Below, piece by piece: positions 1 through 9,333 of a DNA stretch of 64,000 nucleotides. The stretch spans positions 1-64,000 of the forward strand of contig NZ_BNAS01000004.1 of the NCBI RefSeq assembly GCF_014653785.1, written 5' to 3'. This stretch comes from Promicromonospora soli. Its GTDB lineage: Bacteria > Actinomycetota > Actinomycetes > Actinomycetales > Cellulomonadaceae. How positions within the stretch are numbered: position 1 is the first letter of the stretch; each line of letters opens with the position of its first letter. The position numbers and the translations under genes are program-made. Below the pieces are notes generated by a model. That model made no database searches. It worked only from the letters and a program-made list of their open reading frames with translations, and had not been told where the DNA came from.

Positions 1-225
1 ACGCACACCGTCAGAGCCGCAATCTTCCCGATCACTTCCCTGCCCGGGGCAGTTCCTCAAACTTACCAGGCTCTTTCGGACTTTTCCAAATCCTCGCCGG
101 CCAGCTGGCCAGGAGAATTCTTCGAGTATTCGAAGGAGTTCTGGTATCCCATTTTCGCCATCGTCAGAAGAATGAACTTCGACGATCTGGAGAGGAGGGA
201 CGCCTCCCGTGGATCGCGGCGCTAG
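1..225 (+). CDS. C-terminal end of an unidentified protein (partial, cut by window edge)
   Basis: Frame 1 is open from the first base to a TAG at 223-225, giving the last 74 residues of a protein that begins outside the window. The peptide includes SDFSKSSPASWPGEFFEYSKEFWYPIF and ends RRDASRGSRR. I do not recognise a family. Third-position GC is only around two thirds, well below the neighbours, and A/T-ending codons such as caa, aaa, tat and aga occur, so this may be foreign DNA. The aromatic-rich composition looks like a real protein end, but 75 open codons alone is weak proof. Confidence 0.45.
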   Translation, partial: THTVRAAIFPITSLPGAVPQTYQALSDFSKSSPASWPGEFFEYSKEFWYPIFAIVRRMNFDDLERRDASRGSRR

Positions 226-559
226 CCGCTCCATCCACCTCGGAGGCAACCTCTGCAACTTACCCTACCACGCTCCCCGGTGCAAGGACCCTGGTCAGGG
301 TCACTTCACGGGGTGCCGATCTGGCAAGCCCTCGCCAGTTCCAGAGCGCACAAGGCTACTACTAGATCTGGGTTGGTTTCCACCCCGGGACCGGCCAGTC
401 GCGCTTCTCGCGCTTCCTGTCCGTGCCTCCCTGCCGGGCGAACAACGGGAACAGTACACAGCCACCGGCGCACACGCCAAATCGGCCTCCCGGCCGGCCG
501 CGAGCGCCGCGAAACGGCCGATCCACCGCGCCGCGATGTCGCGCCCACCAGCGTGGTCG
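226..559. other. Gene-free stretch downstream of glmS
   Basis: No convincing gene is seen between the end of the left-edge reading frame and the glmS stop. A small hairpin, GACCCT-GGTC-AGGGTC at 287-302, could end one of the flanking transcripts. A GTG-started arginine-rich frame of 85 codons (306-563, minus) overlaps the glmS stop by four bases but has no recognisable domain, and I did not call it. Confidence 0.4.
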
Positions 560-2383
560 TCACTCCACGGTGACCGACTTCGCCAGGTTTCGCGGCTTGT
601 CCACGTCATGCCCGAGAGCCAGCGCAGCGTGGTACGCCAGCAGCTGCAAGGGCACGGTGAGGAGCAGCGGGTCGAGCTCCCGCTCGTTGCGGGGCACGTC
701 GATCCGTTCCGCCGCCAGCTCGCCCAGGTCCACGCCGGCGTGCGTCACGACGACGAGCGGGCCGCCGCGGGCGGCGATCTCGTGGAGGGCTGCCACGTTG
801 CGGTCGGTCAGCTCGTCGTCGGGCACGACTGCGACGGTCGGCACCTCCGGCGAGATGAGAGCCAGCGGCCCGTGCTTGAGCTCGGACATCTGGTAGGCCT
901 CAGCGTGCCGGTAGCTGATCTCCTTGAACTTCTGCGCGCCCTCGCGCGCTACCGGATAGCCCCTGACCCGGCCCACGAAGAACAGGCTCTCCGCCGGCGC
1001 GAGCGCCGTACCGGCCTGCGCGATCCGCTCCTCCCCCTCGAGCACCTGCTCGATCTGCGCCGGCAGCTTCTGCAGCCCGGCCACGAGCCGGCGTCCGTCG
1101 GCGACGGACAGGTCGCGTACGCGCCCGAGCTGGAGCGCCAGCAGCGCGAAGCCCACGAACATCGTGGTGAGCGCCTTGGTAGAGGCGACTGCGATCTCCG
1201 GCCCCGCGTGCAGGTAGATCCCGCCGTCGCAGGCCCGCGCTATCGCCGAGCCGACGACGTTGACGAGCCCGATGACCCGCCCGCCCTTGCGCCGGACCTC
1301 CTCCACCGCCAGCAGCGTGTCGATGGTCTCGCCGGACTGGCTCACCGCCACGTACAGCGTGTCCGGCTCGATGACCGGGCTGCGGTAGCGGAACTCGCTC
1401 GCGGCTTCGGCGTCGGCGGGGATGCGGGCGAGCTCCTCGATGAGCGACGCGCCCATCTGCCCCACGTAGTACGCCGACCCGCAGCCGAGGATCTTGACCC
1501 GCCGGACGGCGCGCAGCTCGCGGGCGTCCATCTCGAGCCCGCCCAGGTGTGCCGTGGCGAACCGCTCGTCCAGGCGCCCGCGCAGCGCGCGCTCCACGCT
1601 GGCCGGCTGTTCGAGCATCTCGGTATACATGCGCGGACGGCCGTCGATCTGCCCGTGCTCGTAGGCGCTGGGGTCGACGTCGACCTCGCGTGCCGTCGTC
1701 TGCGTCCGGGTCAGGTCTCGGCGGAACGTCGTGAAGCCCGACGCCGTGACGGTCGCCAGCTCGCCGTCGGCCAGGTGCGCCACCGTGGTGGTGTGGCGCA
1801 CGAGCGCCGCCAGGTCGGAGGCGACGAACATCTCCTTCTCCCCCACGCCCACCAGCAGCGGGCTGCCGTTGCGGGCCACCACCACCCGGTCGGGGAAGTC
1901 GGCGTGCACTACGGCGAGCCCGTAGGTCCCTTCCACGGCGTCCAGGGCGTCGACGACCTTGCCCTCCAGCGTGTCGGCGTCGGACAGGGCGACGAGGTGG
2001 GCGAACACCTCCGTGTCGGTGTCGCTCACGAGCGGCACGCCCTGGTCGGTGAGCCGTGCGCGGAGCGCGGCGGCGTTGTCGATGATGCCGTTGTGCACCA
2101 CCGCTACCGTGCCGCTCGCGTCCGTGTGCGGGTGGGCGTTGACGTCGGTCGCGGGACCGTGCGTCGCCCATCGGGTGTGGCCGATGCCCACCTGACCGGC
2201 CATCCGCTTGGGCAGGATCTCGGCCAGGTCGCGGACCCGCCCGGCGCACTTGGTCACCCGCACCCGGGAGCCGACGACGGCGATGCCCGCCGAGTCGTAC
2301 CCCCGGTGCTCCAGCCGGCCGAGCGCCTCCACGAGCAACGGGGCCGCGTTCTGGCCGCCGACGTAACCGACGATTCCGCACAT
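560..2383 (-). CDS. glmS: Glutamine--fructose-6-phosphate aminotransferase (isomerizing)
   Basis: GlmS makes glucosamine-6-phosphate from fructose-6-phosphate and glutamine, the first committed step to UDP-GlcNAc and peptidoglycan. The 607-residue length is normal for the family. The protein opens with MCGIVGYVGG, whose Cys2 is the N-terminal nucleophile of the glutaminase domain (about 1-240). Two SIS sugar-isomerase domains follow, with CGSAYYVG and SQSGETIDT in the first, and the end is KPRNLAKSVTVE. A good ribosome site (GAAGGAG) lies 7-8 bases before the ATG. It follows a small unknown gene by about 60 bases on the same strand. No glmS ribozyme is seen upstream. Confidence 0.97.
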   Translation of the reverse strand: MCGIVGYVGGQNAAPLLVEALGRLEHRGYDSAGIAVVGSRVRVTKCAGRVRDLAEILPKRMAGQVGIGHTRWATHGPATDVNAHPHTDASGTVAVVHNGIIDNAAALRARLTDQGVPLVSDTDTEVFAHLVALSDADTLEGKVVDALDAVEGTYGLAVVHADFPDRVVVARNGSPLLVGVGEKEMFVASDLAALVRHTTTVAHLADGELATVTASGFTTFRRDLTRTQTTAREVDVDPSAYEHGQIDGRPRMYTEMLEQPASVERALRGRLDERFATAHLGGLEMDARELRAVRRVKILGCGSAYYVGQMGASLIEELARIPADAEAASEFRYRSPVIEPDTLYVAVSQSGETIDTLLAVEEVRRKGGRVIGLVNVVGSAIARACDGGIYLHAGPEIAVASTKALTTMFVGFALLALQLGRVRDLSVADGRRLVAGLQKLPAQIEQVLEGEERIAQAGTALAPAESLFFVGRVRGYPVAREGAQKFKEISYRHAEAYQMSELKHGPLALISPEVPTVAVVPDDELTDRNVAALHEIAARGGPLVVVTHAGVDLGELAAERIDVPRNERELDPLLLTVPLQLLAYHAALALGHDVDKPRNLAKSVTVE

Positions 2384-2446
2384 GTTCTTGCTCCTTCGAG
2401 GGATGTATGGGGCGCTGGGCAGATCGGCCGGCGACGCTGTTCCGGC

Positions 2447-2710
2447 TCAGCCGTAGATCATCCGGCGCAGCTGCCGCTCGCTGAGCCGGGGCGCCGCGAC
2501 AACCCGGTGCTCCAGCTCGGCGGCGATGCGCGCGAAGATCTCGGGGTTCTTCGCCCCGTGGGTCTTCAGCTCGGCATGTCGCCGTCGGACGACGTCCTCC
2601 ACCGGGAGGGCGAAGTACGCCACGACGTCGCCGATCACCCGCGCCGCCTCGGCGGGCGTGAGTCCTGTGGTCGCTGCCACGTGGCCGACGAGGTCGGAAG
2701 ACGTCTTCAT
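2447..2710 (-). CDS. Small conserved-looking protein of unknown function upstream of glmS
   Basis: An 87-residue protein beginning MKTSSDLVGHVAATTG and ending RQLRRMIYG. It is mostly helical in appearance and rich in charged residues, without a signal peptide or membrane segment. The segment GLTPAEAARVIGDVVAYF resembles a small helical nucleoid-protein-like repeat, but this is only a resemblance and no function is assigned. An upstream ATG at 2746 would add 12 residues; the internal ATG is preferred because the extra residues look non-coding. It sits about 60 bases before glmS on the same strand, so the two may be co-transcribed. Confidence 0.6.
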   Translation of the reverse strand: MKTSSDLVGHVAATTGLTPAEAARVIGDVVAYFALPVEDVVRRRHAELKTHGAKNPEIFARIAAELEHRVVAAPRLSERQLRRMIYG

Positions 2711-2798
2711 GCCGGTGAGACTGGCCCATCCGGATCCGAAGGGCAACTTCTTGCCCGCTATCGGGCAGATCTGCGCACCGGGTTGTCCGGATATGCGA

Positions 2799-2834
2799 AC
2801 GGCGGCCGCCTGCTGATGAGCAGGCGACCGCCGT
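2799..2834 (-). terminator. Hairpin terminator after tyrS
   Basis: Arms at 2799-2814 and 2819-2834 (16 bases each, one mismatch) around a 4-base GATG loop form a strong GC stem. It begins about 26 bases beyond the tyrS stop on the minus strand. No clear U tract follows, which is common for actinobacterial terminators. Confidence 0.65.
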
Positions 2835-2860
2835 CGGAACCGGCGCGGCCGGTCACAAGG

Positions 2861-4120
2861 TCATTCCGACGCCGCGACCGCCAGCGTCTTCTTGCCCCGG
2901 CGCAGCACCGCGTACCTTCCGTGGAGCAGGTCCGCGGGGACGAGCGCGGCGTCGTCGGACGTGACCTTCACGTTGTTCACGTAGGCGCCGCCCTCGGCGA
3001 TCGCGCGGCGCGCGGCGCCCTTCGACGCGACGAGCTCGGACCCGACCAGCAGGTCCACGACCAGGTCGCCGGCCTTGGCCGTCACCCGCGGCAGCTCGGC
3101 CACCGCGCCGGCGAGCGTCCGCTCGTCGAGGTCGTCGAGAGAACCGCGGCCGAACAGCGCCTGGCTCGCGGCGATGACGGCCTCGGTCGCCGCCGCGCCG
3201 TGCACCAGGGTGGTGACGTCGCCCGCGAGCGCCTTCTGGGCCTCGCGCGCGAACGGCCGCTCGGCCACCTCCGCCTCCAGCGCCTCGATCTCCTCCCGGG
3301 TGCGGAAGGTAAAGACCCTGAGGTAGTTCACGACGTCGGCGTCGGCCTGGTTGAGCCAGAACTGGTAGAAGGCGTACGGACTGGTCATCTCCGGGTCGAG
3401 CCAGATCGACCCGCCCTCGGACTTGCCGAACTTGGTGCCGTCCGCCTTGGTGATCAGCGGGGTCGTGAGCGCGTGCGCGGTCACTCCCTCGGCCTTGCGG
3501 ATCAGCTCGACGCCCGCCAGCAGGTTGCCCCACTGATCGTTGCCGCCCAGCTGCAGGGTGATGCCGTGCCGCCGGTACAGCTCGCGGTAGTCCATGCCCT
3601 GCAGCACCTGGTAGCTGAACTCGGTGAAGCTGATGCCCTCGTCCGAGCGGAGCCGCCGGGCCACGATGTCCTTCGACAGCATGGTGCTCATGCGGAAGTG
3701 CTTGCCGATGTCGCGCAGGAACTCGATGGCCGTCATCGGGGCGGTCCAGTCCAGGTTGTTCACCATCAGCGCGGCGTTCTCGCCCTCGAACGACAGGTGC
3801 GGCTCGATCTGCGCGCGGATGCGCTCCACCCAGGACGCGACGATCTCGGGCGAGTTGAGCGTGCGCTCGCCGGAGTCGCGGGGGTCGCCGATGAGGCCCG
3901 TCGCGCCGCCGACGAGCAGGTACGGCCGGTGCCCGGCATCCTGCAGCCGGCGCGCGGTGAGGATCTGGACCAGGTTGCCGATGTGCAGCGACGGCGCCGT
4001 GGGGTCGAATCCCACGTAGTAGTCCACGGTGCCCTCCGACAGTGCAGAACGCAGCGCGGCCTCGTCGGTGGACTGTGCCACCAGGCCTCGCCATTGCAGC
4101 TCGTCGAGGATGTCGGTCAC
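2861..4120 (-). CDS. tyrS: Tyrosyl-tRNA synthetase
   Basis: Charges tRNA-Tyr with tyrosine in the cytoplasm. The 419-residue protein is full length for bacterial TyrRS. The class I signature HIGN is at residues 46-49, and the second signature KFGKS lies in the motif [16 protein letters not shown]-terminal S4 RNA-binding domain ends at [11 protein letters not shown]. The start is a GTG at 4120 preceded by GGAG about 8 bases away. It overlaps the stop of the upstream SpoIIE-type phosphatase gene by GTGA, implying translational coupling. A strong hairpin follows the stop. Confidence 0.96.
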   Translation of the reverse strand: MTDILDELQWRGLVAQSTDEAALRSALSEGTVDYYVGFDPTAPSLHIGNLVQILTARRLQDAGHRPYLLVGGATGLIGDPRDSGERTLNSPEIVASWVERIRAQIEPHLSFEGENAALMVNNLDWTAPMTAIEFLRDIGKHFRMSTMLSKDIVARRLRSDEGISFTEFSYQVLQGMDYRELYRRHGITLQLGGNDQWGNLLAGVELIRKAEGVTAHALTTPLITKADGTKFGKSEGGSIWLDPEMTSPYAFYQFWLNQADADVVNYLRVFTFRTREEIEALEAEVAERPFAREAQKALAGDVTTLVHGAAATEAVIAASQALFGRGSLDDLDERTLAGAVAELPRVTAKAGDLVVDLLVGSELVASKGAARRAIAEGGAYVNNVKVTSDDAALVPADLLHGRYAVLRRGKKTLAVAASE

Positions 4121-5937
4121 CGTGGTTGCTCCTTGCTTCGTGGGACGCGGCCCGGACGGGCCGCTCGGGGGGCCCTCGTGGACCCGGGGGTCCTAGTCTG
4201 CCCGACGGCGGTGGCTGAGCCCGCCTCTATTGCGTCACGGCCCGAGGAAGTGCCGCCGTGCGGGGAGGCGCGCACCATCACGATCGCGACGTCGTCGTCG
4301 GCCGTGGCGGACAGCATGGACAGGGCTGTCTGGACGACGGACCCCAGTTCCGCGGTGTGGGTTCCCTCGAGGACACCGGCGAGCTGGTCCAGGCGGGCAC
4401 TCAAGCGGCTGTCCCGCGTCTCGATCAGCCCGTCCGTGTACAGGACCAGCGTGTCACCGGGGCCGATGTCGACCGCGTGGTCCCGTCGTGGCGTCCCCGG
4501 GTCCATGCCGAGCAGCAGGTCGTTGCGGACCGCGAGGATCTCGCACGTGCCGTCGGCGCGGACCAGGATCGGAGGCGGGTGGCCCGCACTGGACCACCGC
4601 ACCGTGCGGAGCCGGCCCGGCCGTTGTCCGGGCGCCTGTTCGACGCGCGCCACGAGCGCGGTGGCAGTCGCCGTGCTCCCGAGCGCGAGCCCGTCGATGG
4701 CCGCGTCGACGCGTTCCAGCACCCTCGCGGGCGTGTCCTGGCTGTCGTACCCGATGGCACGCACAAGGGCGCGGAGCTGACCCATCATGACCGCGGCACC
4801 GAGGTCGTGCCCGATCACGTCGCCAATCACCAGGGTCGTGGAACCGTCACGCGTCGCGAACGCGTCGTACCAGTCGCCGCCGATGTCCCGCTCGGCCGCC
4901 GCCGGCTGGTAGTGCACGACCACCTCCAGGTCGTCGAACTGCGGCGGATCGGTCAGTACGGCCCGCTGGAGCGCGAGGGACACCTCGGTGGCCCTGGCCC
5001 GCTCCTCCTCCAGGCGCAGGGCCCGGAGCCGCAGCGCGTCGTCGTGCTCGCGACGTCGGACGGCGTCGCGCAGCGCCGCGTCGACCGTCGTCGACAGGAC
5101 CACCATGAAGCGGATGTAGTCCTCGTCCCACGGTCTCACCGCGGTCCCGCGCAGGACGAGGACGGCGAGCGTGCCGGTGTCACGGTCCGACCGCACGGGC
5201 TCGACCACCATGCCGTGGGCGACCTGGCGGCGGCCGGAACTGACCGCTCGGACGACGAGGGCCAGCTCGTCCGCCTCCTGGGCCTCCCCGGACTCCACCA
5301 CGACCTGGGGCCCGCTCACGTCGTAGACCGCCGCACGGGAGATGTCCGGGCTCGCGGACAGCGCCTTGACCACGGGCAGGGCGAACCTCCGCAGGTCCGT
5401 GAAGGTCGTCGGCAAGGCTGCGTGCACCCCGCCCAGCGTCGCCAGGCGCCGCTGGTCCACGACCCCGAGCGTCGTCTCGGTCGCGATGTCCAGCACGCCG
5501 ACGATCCGGCCGTCGTCGTCCCACAAGGGGCTGTAGGAGAAGGTGAAGTAGGTCTCCTCGTCGTACCCCGACCGGTTCATCAGCAGGTACAGGTCACGGC
5601 TCAGCGTCGCCTGCCCCGTGGTCAGGACGGCGTCGAACAGCGGGCTGATGTCGTCCCAGATCTCGCCCCAGACCACGCGCGCGGGCGCGCCCAGCGCACC
5701 GGGGTGCTTGTCCGAGCCGAGCATCTCGCGGTAGCCGTCGTTGTAGATCATCGTCAGGTCCGGGCCCCAGACCATCATCACCGCGAACCGCGTCGAGAAG
5801 CACAGGCGCACGGCGTGGCGCAGCGACTCCGGCCACGAGCTCGGCGGACCCAGCGGCGTGGCGTCCCACGCGACGGTCCGGGCCTCGCGGCCGACCGCGC
5901 TGCGCGCGGTCGCGTCCTCGAACCATCCGGCTCTCAC
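4117..5937 (-). CDS. PAS-GAF-SpoIIE (PP2C-type) serine phosphatase
   Basis: A 606-residue cytoplasmic sensor phosphatase of the RsbU/SpoIIE type. In this family the phosphatase dephosphorylates anti-anti-sigma factors. An N-terminal PAS-like domain (about 20-140) contains [26 protein letters not shown]-like segment (about 160-290) and a short coiled coil follow, then the PP2C domain (about 320-560) with the metal-binding motifs GGDWYD and [12 protein letters not shown] plus [10 protein letters not shown] and [10 protein letters not shown]. The last 40 residues are Pro/Arg-rich and variable. I chose the GTG at 5937 because TAGCAT lies six bases upstream, the leaderless pattern; a TTG at 5943 is the alternative. 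tyrS overlaps its stop, an unusual pairing. Confidence 0.9.
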   Translation of the reverse strand: MRAGWFEDATARSAVGREARTVAWDATPLGPPSSWPESLRHAVRLCFSTRFAVMMVWGPDLTMIYNDGYREMLGSDKHPGALGAPARVVWGEIWDDISPLFDAVLTTGQATLSRDLYLLMNRSGYDEETYFTFSYSPLWDDDGRIVGVLDIATETTLGVVDQRRLATLGGVHAALPTTFTDLRRFALPVVKALSASPDISRAAVYDVSGPQVVVESGEAQEADELALVVRAVSSGRRQVAHGMVVEPVRSDRDTGTLAVLVLRGTAVRPWDEDYIRFMVVLSTTVDAALRDAVRRREHDDALRLRALRLEEERARATEVSLALQRAVLTDPPQFDDLEVVVHYQPAAAERDIGGDWYDAFATRDGSTTLVIGDVIGHDLGAAVMMGQLRALVRAIGYDSQDTPARVLERVDAAIDGLALGSTATATALVARVEQAPGQRPGRLRTVRWSSAGHPPPILVRADGTCEILAVRNDLLLGMDPGTPRRDHAVDIGPGDTLVLYTDGLIETRDSRLSARLDQLAGVLEGTHTAELGSVVQTALSMLSATADDDVAIVMVRASPHGGTSSGRDAIEAGSATAVGQTRTPGSTRAPRAARPGRVPRSKEQPR

Positions 5938-5943
5938 AAACAA

Positions 5944-5949
5944 ATGCTA
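5944..5949 (-). promoter_or_regulatory. Candidate -10 box (TAGCAT) of the SpoIIE-type gene
   Basis: Read on the minus strand, TAGCAT is followed by six bases and the GTG at 5937, so transcription would begin at or next to the start codon. There is no ribosome-binding sequence in front of this start. Confidence 0.5.
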
Positions 5950-6124
5950 ACGAGAACGCCACCCGGACCCAGACTTCGGAGTGGGTGAGAACCGGCGCGT
6001 ACTGCGTCGGAAGCCCCGCGGACGTCAGCCCGCTGCAATGAGTTCTGGCGCGCATCGTCGTCGAACGTTCCATGGATACCAAAATGCCTCTGCGCCTGGC
6101 CGACGCGTCCGGCAGGGTGGACTC

Positions 6125-7420
6125 ATGAACGACGTCGACATGCCCCGCTGGAAGCGGAACGTCGGGCTGTTCCTGACCGGACAGACCATCTCCCTGCTCG
6201 GGTCGATGCTGGTGATGTACGCGGTCATGTGGCACCTGACCATCGAGACCCGGTCCGGCTCCGTACTCATGCTGAGCATCGTGTTCGGGATGCTGCCGCA
6301 GGCGTTCATGTCGATCTTCGGCGGAGTCTGGGCCGACCGGCACTCCCGCAAGCTCCTGATCATGGGCTCCGACACGACCATCGCCGTGGTCACCCTGGGC
6401 CTGGCCCTGCTCATGGTCAGCGGCGTCGACGACCTGTGGGTCATCTACCTGGCGCTGGCGGTCCGTTCGGTGTTCGCGGGCATCCAGACGCCCGCCGTGA
6501 GCGCGATGATCCCCCAGATAGCGCCGACCAGTCAGCTGATGCGCGTCAACGGCATGTTCCAGTCGATCCAGTCGGGGATGATGCTGCTCGCTCCCGCCCT
6601 GGCCGCCGCGATCTACGCGTCCTTCGACATCGTCGCGGTGTTCTTCGTCGACGCGGCGACCGCGCTCATCGGCGTGGGGATGCTCGCCCTGGTCACCGTG
6701 CCGCGGCTGGTGCGGGCCGACGCCGAGGACGGGCCGGTCAGCTACTTCGGCGACCTCGTGGCGGGCGTGCGGTACATCCGTACGAACGCCCCCGTGAAGT
6801 GGCTGGTCGCCCTGTTCGCGCTGGTGATGTTCCTGGTCGGGGCGCCGAGCTATCTCACGCCGCTGATGGTCACCCGCACGTTCGGCGACGAGGTGTGGAA
6901 GCTGACCGCGAACGAGCTGTTCTGGGGCGGCGGCATGCTGCTGGGCGGCATCATCATGGCCAGCGTGGGACCGCGGATCACCCGCCGCGTGCGGCTCATG
7001 GTGGGCTCCGTGCTCACCACGGGCGTGCTGGTCGCCGGACTCGGCATCTCCACGAACATGTGGGTGTTCTTCGTGCTCGGGCTGCTGATCGGCATCACGT
7101 TCGCCACCCTCAACACACCGGCGTTCACGATCATCCAGGAGCGCGTGGAGCCCGAGATGCAGGGCCGGGTGTTCGGCTTCTTCGGGATCGTCATGACCGT
7201 CGCGATGCCGTTGTCCATGGTCGTCTTCGGCCCGTTGGCGGACCAGTTCTCCGTGGAGACGCTCCTGATCGTGGCGGGAGTCCTGCTGGTCGTGGTGCTG
7301 GCGGCGATCCTCGCGGTCCCGGCCGCGCGGCGGTCCCTCGCGCAGGTCGACGTAGCGCCGGAGCCGGTCGCCGAGCCGGTCGCCGAGCCCGCCGCGGCGC
7401 AGGTGAACGACCGGCTGTAG
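6125..7420 (+). CDS. MFS transporter (EntS/MFS_3-like drug or siderophore exporter)
   Basis: A 431-residue inner-membrane protein with about 12 hydrophobic segments, starting MNDVDMPRWKRNVGLFLTGQ. The loop motif GGVWADRHSRK after the second helix is the MFS signature, and the layout resembles the EntS/MFS_3 group that exports siderophores or macrolides. The substrate is not shown by the sequence. The C-terminus carries a short Glu-Pro-Val-Ala repeat. I chose the ATG at 6125, where AGGGTGG lies just upstream and membrane segment one begins properly; an upstream ATG at 5981 adds a non-coding-looking Arg-rich leader. It is divergent from the SpoIIE-type gene. Confidence 0.9.
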   Translation: MNDVDMPRWKRNVGLFLTGQTISLLGSMLVMYAVMWHLTIETRSGSVLMLSIVFGMLPQAFMSIFGGVWADRHSRKLLIMGSDTTIAVVTLGLALLMVSGVDDLWVIYLALAVRSVFAGIQTPAVSAMIPQIAPTSQLMRVNGMFQSIQSGMMLLAPALAAAIYASFDIVAVFFVDAATALIGVGMLALVTVPRLVRADAEDGPVSYFGDLVAGVRYIRTNAPVKWLVALFALVMFLVGAPSYLTPLMVTRTFGDEVWKLTANELFWGGGMLLGGIIMASVGPRITRRVRLMVGSVLTTGVLVAGLGISTNMWVFFVLGLLIGITFATLNTPAFTIIQERVEPEMQGRVFGFFGIVMTVAMPLSMVVFGPLADQFSVETLLIVAGVLLVVVLAAILAVPAARRSLAQVDVAPEPVAEPVAEPAAAQVNDRL

Positions 7421-7542
7421 ACACCGCCGGGCGTAGTGCCCCGGACGGCCGTCCTGTGCCTCACGACACGTTCACCCGCCGCTGCCCGGGTGCGAGTATT
7501 GACGGGTTCCGTAGCCGGCAGCCGCGCGTTGGGAAGGTCCCT

Positions 7543-8520
7543 GTGAGCACCCCGAAGATCTATGCCCTGCACGAGAACCCCGAGTGGTTCCCGCCGTTTG
7601 CCGAGGCCTTCGCGGCCGAGGGCGTCGAGTACGAGGAGTGGGTGCTGACCGACGGGGTGCTCGACCTGGACGACGCCCCACCCGAGGGCATCTTCTGGTC
7701 CCGCATCTCGGCGAGCAGCCACACGCGCGACCACGGCCTCACCAAGGACTACTCGCGCGCAGTGCTGTCCTGGCTGGAGGCGTACGGCCGCCGCACGGTC
7801 AACGGCCGCCGTGTGCTCGAGCTCGAGGTGAGCAAGGTGGACCAGCTCACCGCGCTGCGCGCCGCGGGGATCGACACGCCGCGCACGGTGGCCGCCGTCG
7901 GGCGGGACCAGGTGCTGAAGGCCGCGCAGGGGTTCCCCACCCCGTTCGTCACCAAGCACAACCAGGGCGGCAAGGGCCTGGGCGTGCGCAAGTTCGACTC
8001 GTTCGAGGACCTCGCCGACTACGTCGCCTCCGACGAGTACGACGAGCCCGTCGACGGCATCACGCTGATCCAGGAGTACGTCGTAGCGGCCGACGGCGGC
8101 ATCACCCGCGTGGAGATCGTGGGCGGCGAGATGGTCTACGCCGTGCGCGGCGACACCGAGCGCGGCGGGTTCCAGCTCTGCCCCGCGGACGCCTGCGTCA
8201 TCGACCCGGAGACCGGCCGCCCGATCCCGCCGGCCGGCGCGACCATCTCCATGGCGCCCGACGAGGACTGGGGCCTGTTCTCCGAGCGCGAGGGCTACGA
8301 CGACCCGGTGGTCGCCAAGTACCTCGAGTTCACGAAGCGGCACGGCATCGAGGTTGCCGGCATCGAGAACATCCGGACCGCCGACGGCCGCGTCCTGACC
8401 TACGACGTGAACACCAACACGAACTACAACAGCGACGTCGAGCGGGGCACCGCCAAGTCGGGCCCGCGCGAGATCGTGCGGCACCTGGCCCGCGTGCTGC
8501 AGGAGACCTACCCGGCCTGA
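7543..8520 (+). CDS. ATP-grasp domain protein (RimK/GshB-like ligase)
   Basis: A 325-residue soluble protein starting MSTPKIYALHENPEWFP from a GTG with GGGAAGG just upstream. The ATP-grasp signature is present: VTKHNQGGKGLGVRKF (nucleotide-binding loop) and ENIRTADGRVLTYDVNTNTNYN near the end (metal-binding Asp/Asn). Members join a carboxylate to an amine or thiol using ATP. The substrate is unknown, and the resemblance to alpha-L-glutamate ligase RimK-type enzymes is at the fold level only. It stands alone, 122 bases after the MFS gene. Confidence 0.85.
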   Translation: MSTPKIYALHENPEWFPPFAEAFAAEGVEYEEWVLTDGVLDLDDAPPEGIFWSRISASSHTRDHGLTKDYSRAVLSWLEAYGRRTVNGRRVLELEVSKVDQLTALRAAGIDTPRTVAAVGRDQVLKAAQGFPTPFVTKHNQGGKGLGVRKFDSFEDLADYVASDEYDEPVDGITLIQEYVVAADGGITRVEIVGGEMVYAVRGDTERGGFQLCPADACVIDPETGRPIPPAGATISMAPDEDWGLFSEREGYDDPVVAKYLEFTKRHGIEVAGIENIRTADGRVLTYDVNTNTNYNSDVERGTAKSGPREIVRHLARVLQETYPA

Positions 8521-8532
8521 CGACGGCCGAGC

Positions 8533-9234
8533 TCAGGGACGAACCGGCGCCGGTCGGTAGGCCGACACCGTCGGCTCGCCCGCCAGCCAGAGGCGCCAGG
8601 GGAACCGGTCGGCGCTGCCGCCCTCGCCGCTCACGCCCACGCGTGGGCCGGTCCGGACGACGGCGGCGGAGGTCTCGACAGGCTCGACCAGTGAGCGCTC
8701 CACCAGCGAAGGCTCGACCGCCGGAGTCTCCAGCACGACGGCACCGTGCGGGTCGGTGACGTCGGCGCCGTCGTCGGACAGGTGCAGACCGAGCGCCACC
8801 GTGAGCCGGGCCGGTCCACGCGCGATGTCGCGGTCGGCCCGGACAACTCCTGAGGCGAGGCGACGGGAGCGGGCGAGGTCCGCGCCGTCGACCACCTCGC
8901 CCGCCCGGAGCAGCACCGCCGACGCCGTCCCCGGCGGCCCGCACACCACGTTCACGCAGTGGTGCAACCCCAGGTGCCGGTACACGTACAGGTGCCCGGG
9001 CTCGCCGAACATCGTCGCGTTCCGCCGGTTCTGACCGCGATAGGCGTGCGAACCCGGGTCGGTCTCGCCGTCGTACGCCTCGACCTCGGTGAGGCGCAGG
9101 GAGACGACGCCGTCGGCGGTGCGCCGGGTGAGTGTGGCTCCCAGGAGGTCCCGGGCGACGTCGAGGACGGGCCGGAGGTACCAGTCCCTGTCGGGGACCA
9201 CGCCAAGGGCGCCTGTCGCTGGATCACGCACCAC
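8533..9234 (-). CDS. DNA-3-methyladenine glycosylase (AAG/MPG family)
   Basis: Removes alkylated purines from DNA in base-excision repair. The core shows LLGATLTRRTADGVVSLRLTEVEAYDG (catalytic Glu), SHAYRGQNRRNATMFGEPGHLYVYRHLGLHHCVN and GPARLT, all typical of AAG. I place the start at GTG 9234, giving 233 residues. The in-frame ATG at 9300 lies inside a dispersed palindrome, so the extra MEVSTGL residues are repeat-encoded and probably not translated. A second copy of the repeat (8671-8690) lies inside the C-terminal part and encodes SLVEPVET, an insertion that the family lacks. The exact start is uncertain. Confidence 0.88.
   Translation of the reverse strand: MVRDPATGALGVVPDRDWYLRPVLDVARDLLGATLTRRTADGVVSLRLTEVEAYDGETDPGSHAYRGQNRRNATMFGEPGHLYVYRHLGLHHCVNVVCGPPGTASAVLLRAGEVVDGADLARSRRLASGVVRADRDIARGPARLTVALGLHLSDDGADVTDPHGAVVLETPAVEPSLVERSLVEPVETSAAVVRTGPRVGVSGEGGSADRFPWRLWLAGEPTVSAYRPAPVRP
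8671..8690. repeat. Dispersed GGTCTCGACAGGCTCGACCA element inside the glycosylase gene
   Basis: This 20-mer is identical to 9303-9322. On the gene strand it encodes LVEPVET in frame between two conserved parts of the protein. Confidence 0.75.
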
Positions 9235-9282
9235 CCGATCATGCCCGCCCTGGCCGTGGGTTGCGAAAGTCGGTGTGGTCAA

Positions 9283-9315
9283 GCCTGTCGAGACCTCCAT
9301 CGGGTCTCGACAGGC
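9283..9315. repeat. Palindromic copy of the dispersed CTCGACAGGC element
   Basis: Perfect 13-base arms, GCCTGTCGAGACC (9283-9295) and GGTCTCGACAGGC (9303-9315), flank a 7-base loop. It lies between the glycosylase and the permease-prefix gene and could act as a terminator for the latter. Confidence 0.8.
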
Positions 9316-9333
9316 TCGACCACCGCGACGTGG

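Noticed and set aside
226-560. Possible tRNA or small RNA
   Set aside because: No T-loop GTTCRA sequence or cloverleaf could be found; only a short hairpin is present.
306-563. GTG-started frame overlapping the glmS stop by GTGA
   Set aside because: 85 Arg-rich codons without family resemblance; the overlap alone is not enough.
209-4780. 1523-codon open frame on the plus strand
   Set aside because: It is the mirror of glmS, tyrS and the SpoIIE-type gene on the minus strand; Arg/His/Asp-rich composition with no domain. Long antisense frames are expected at this GC content.
5981-6124. N-terminal extension of the MFS transporter
   Set aside because: Arg-rich, no membrane character; ATG 6125 is preceded by AGGGTGG and starts the first helix correctly.
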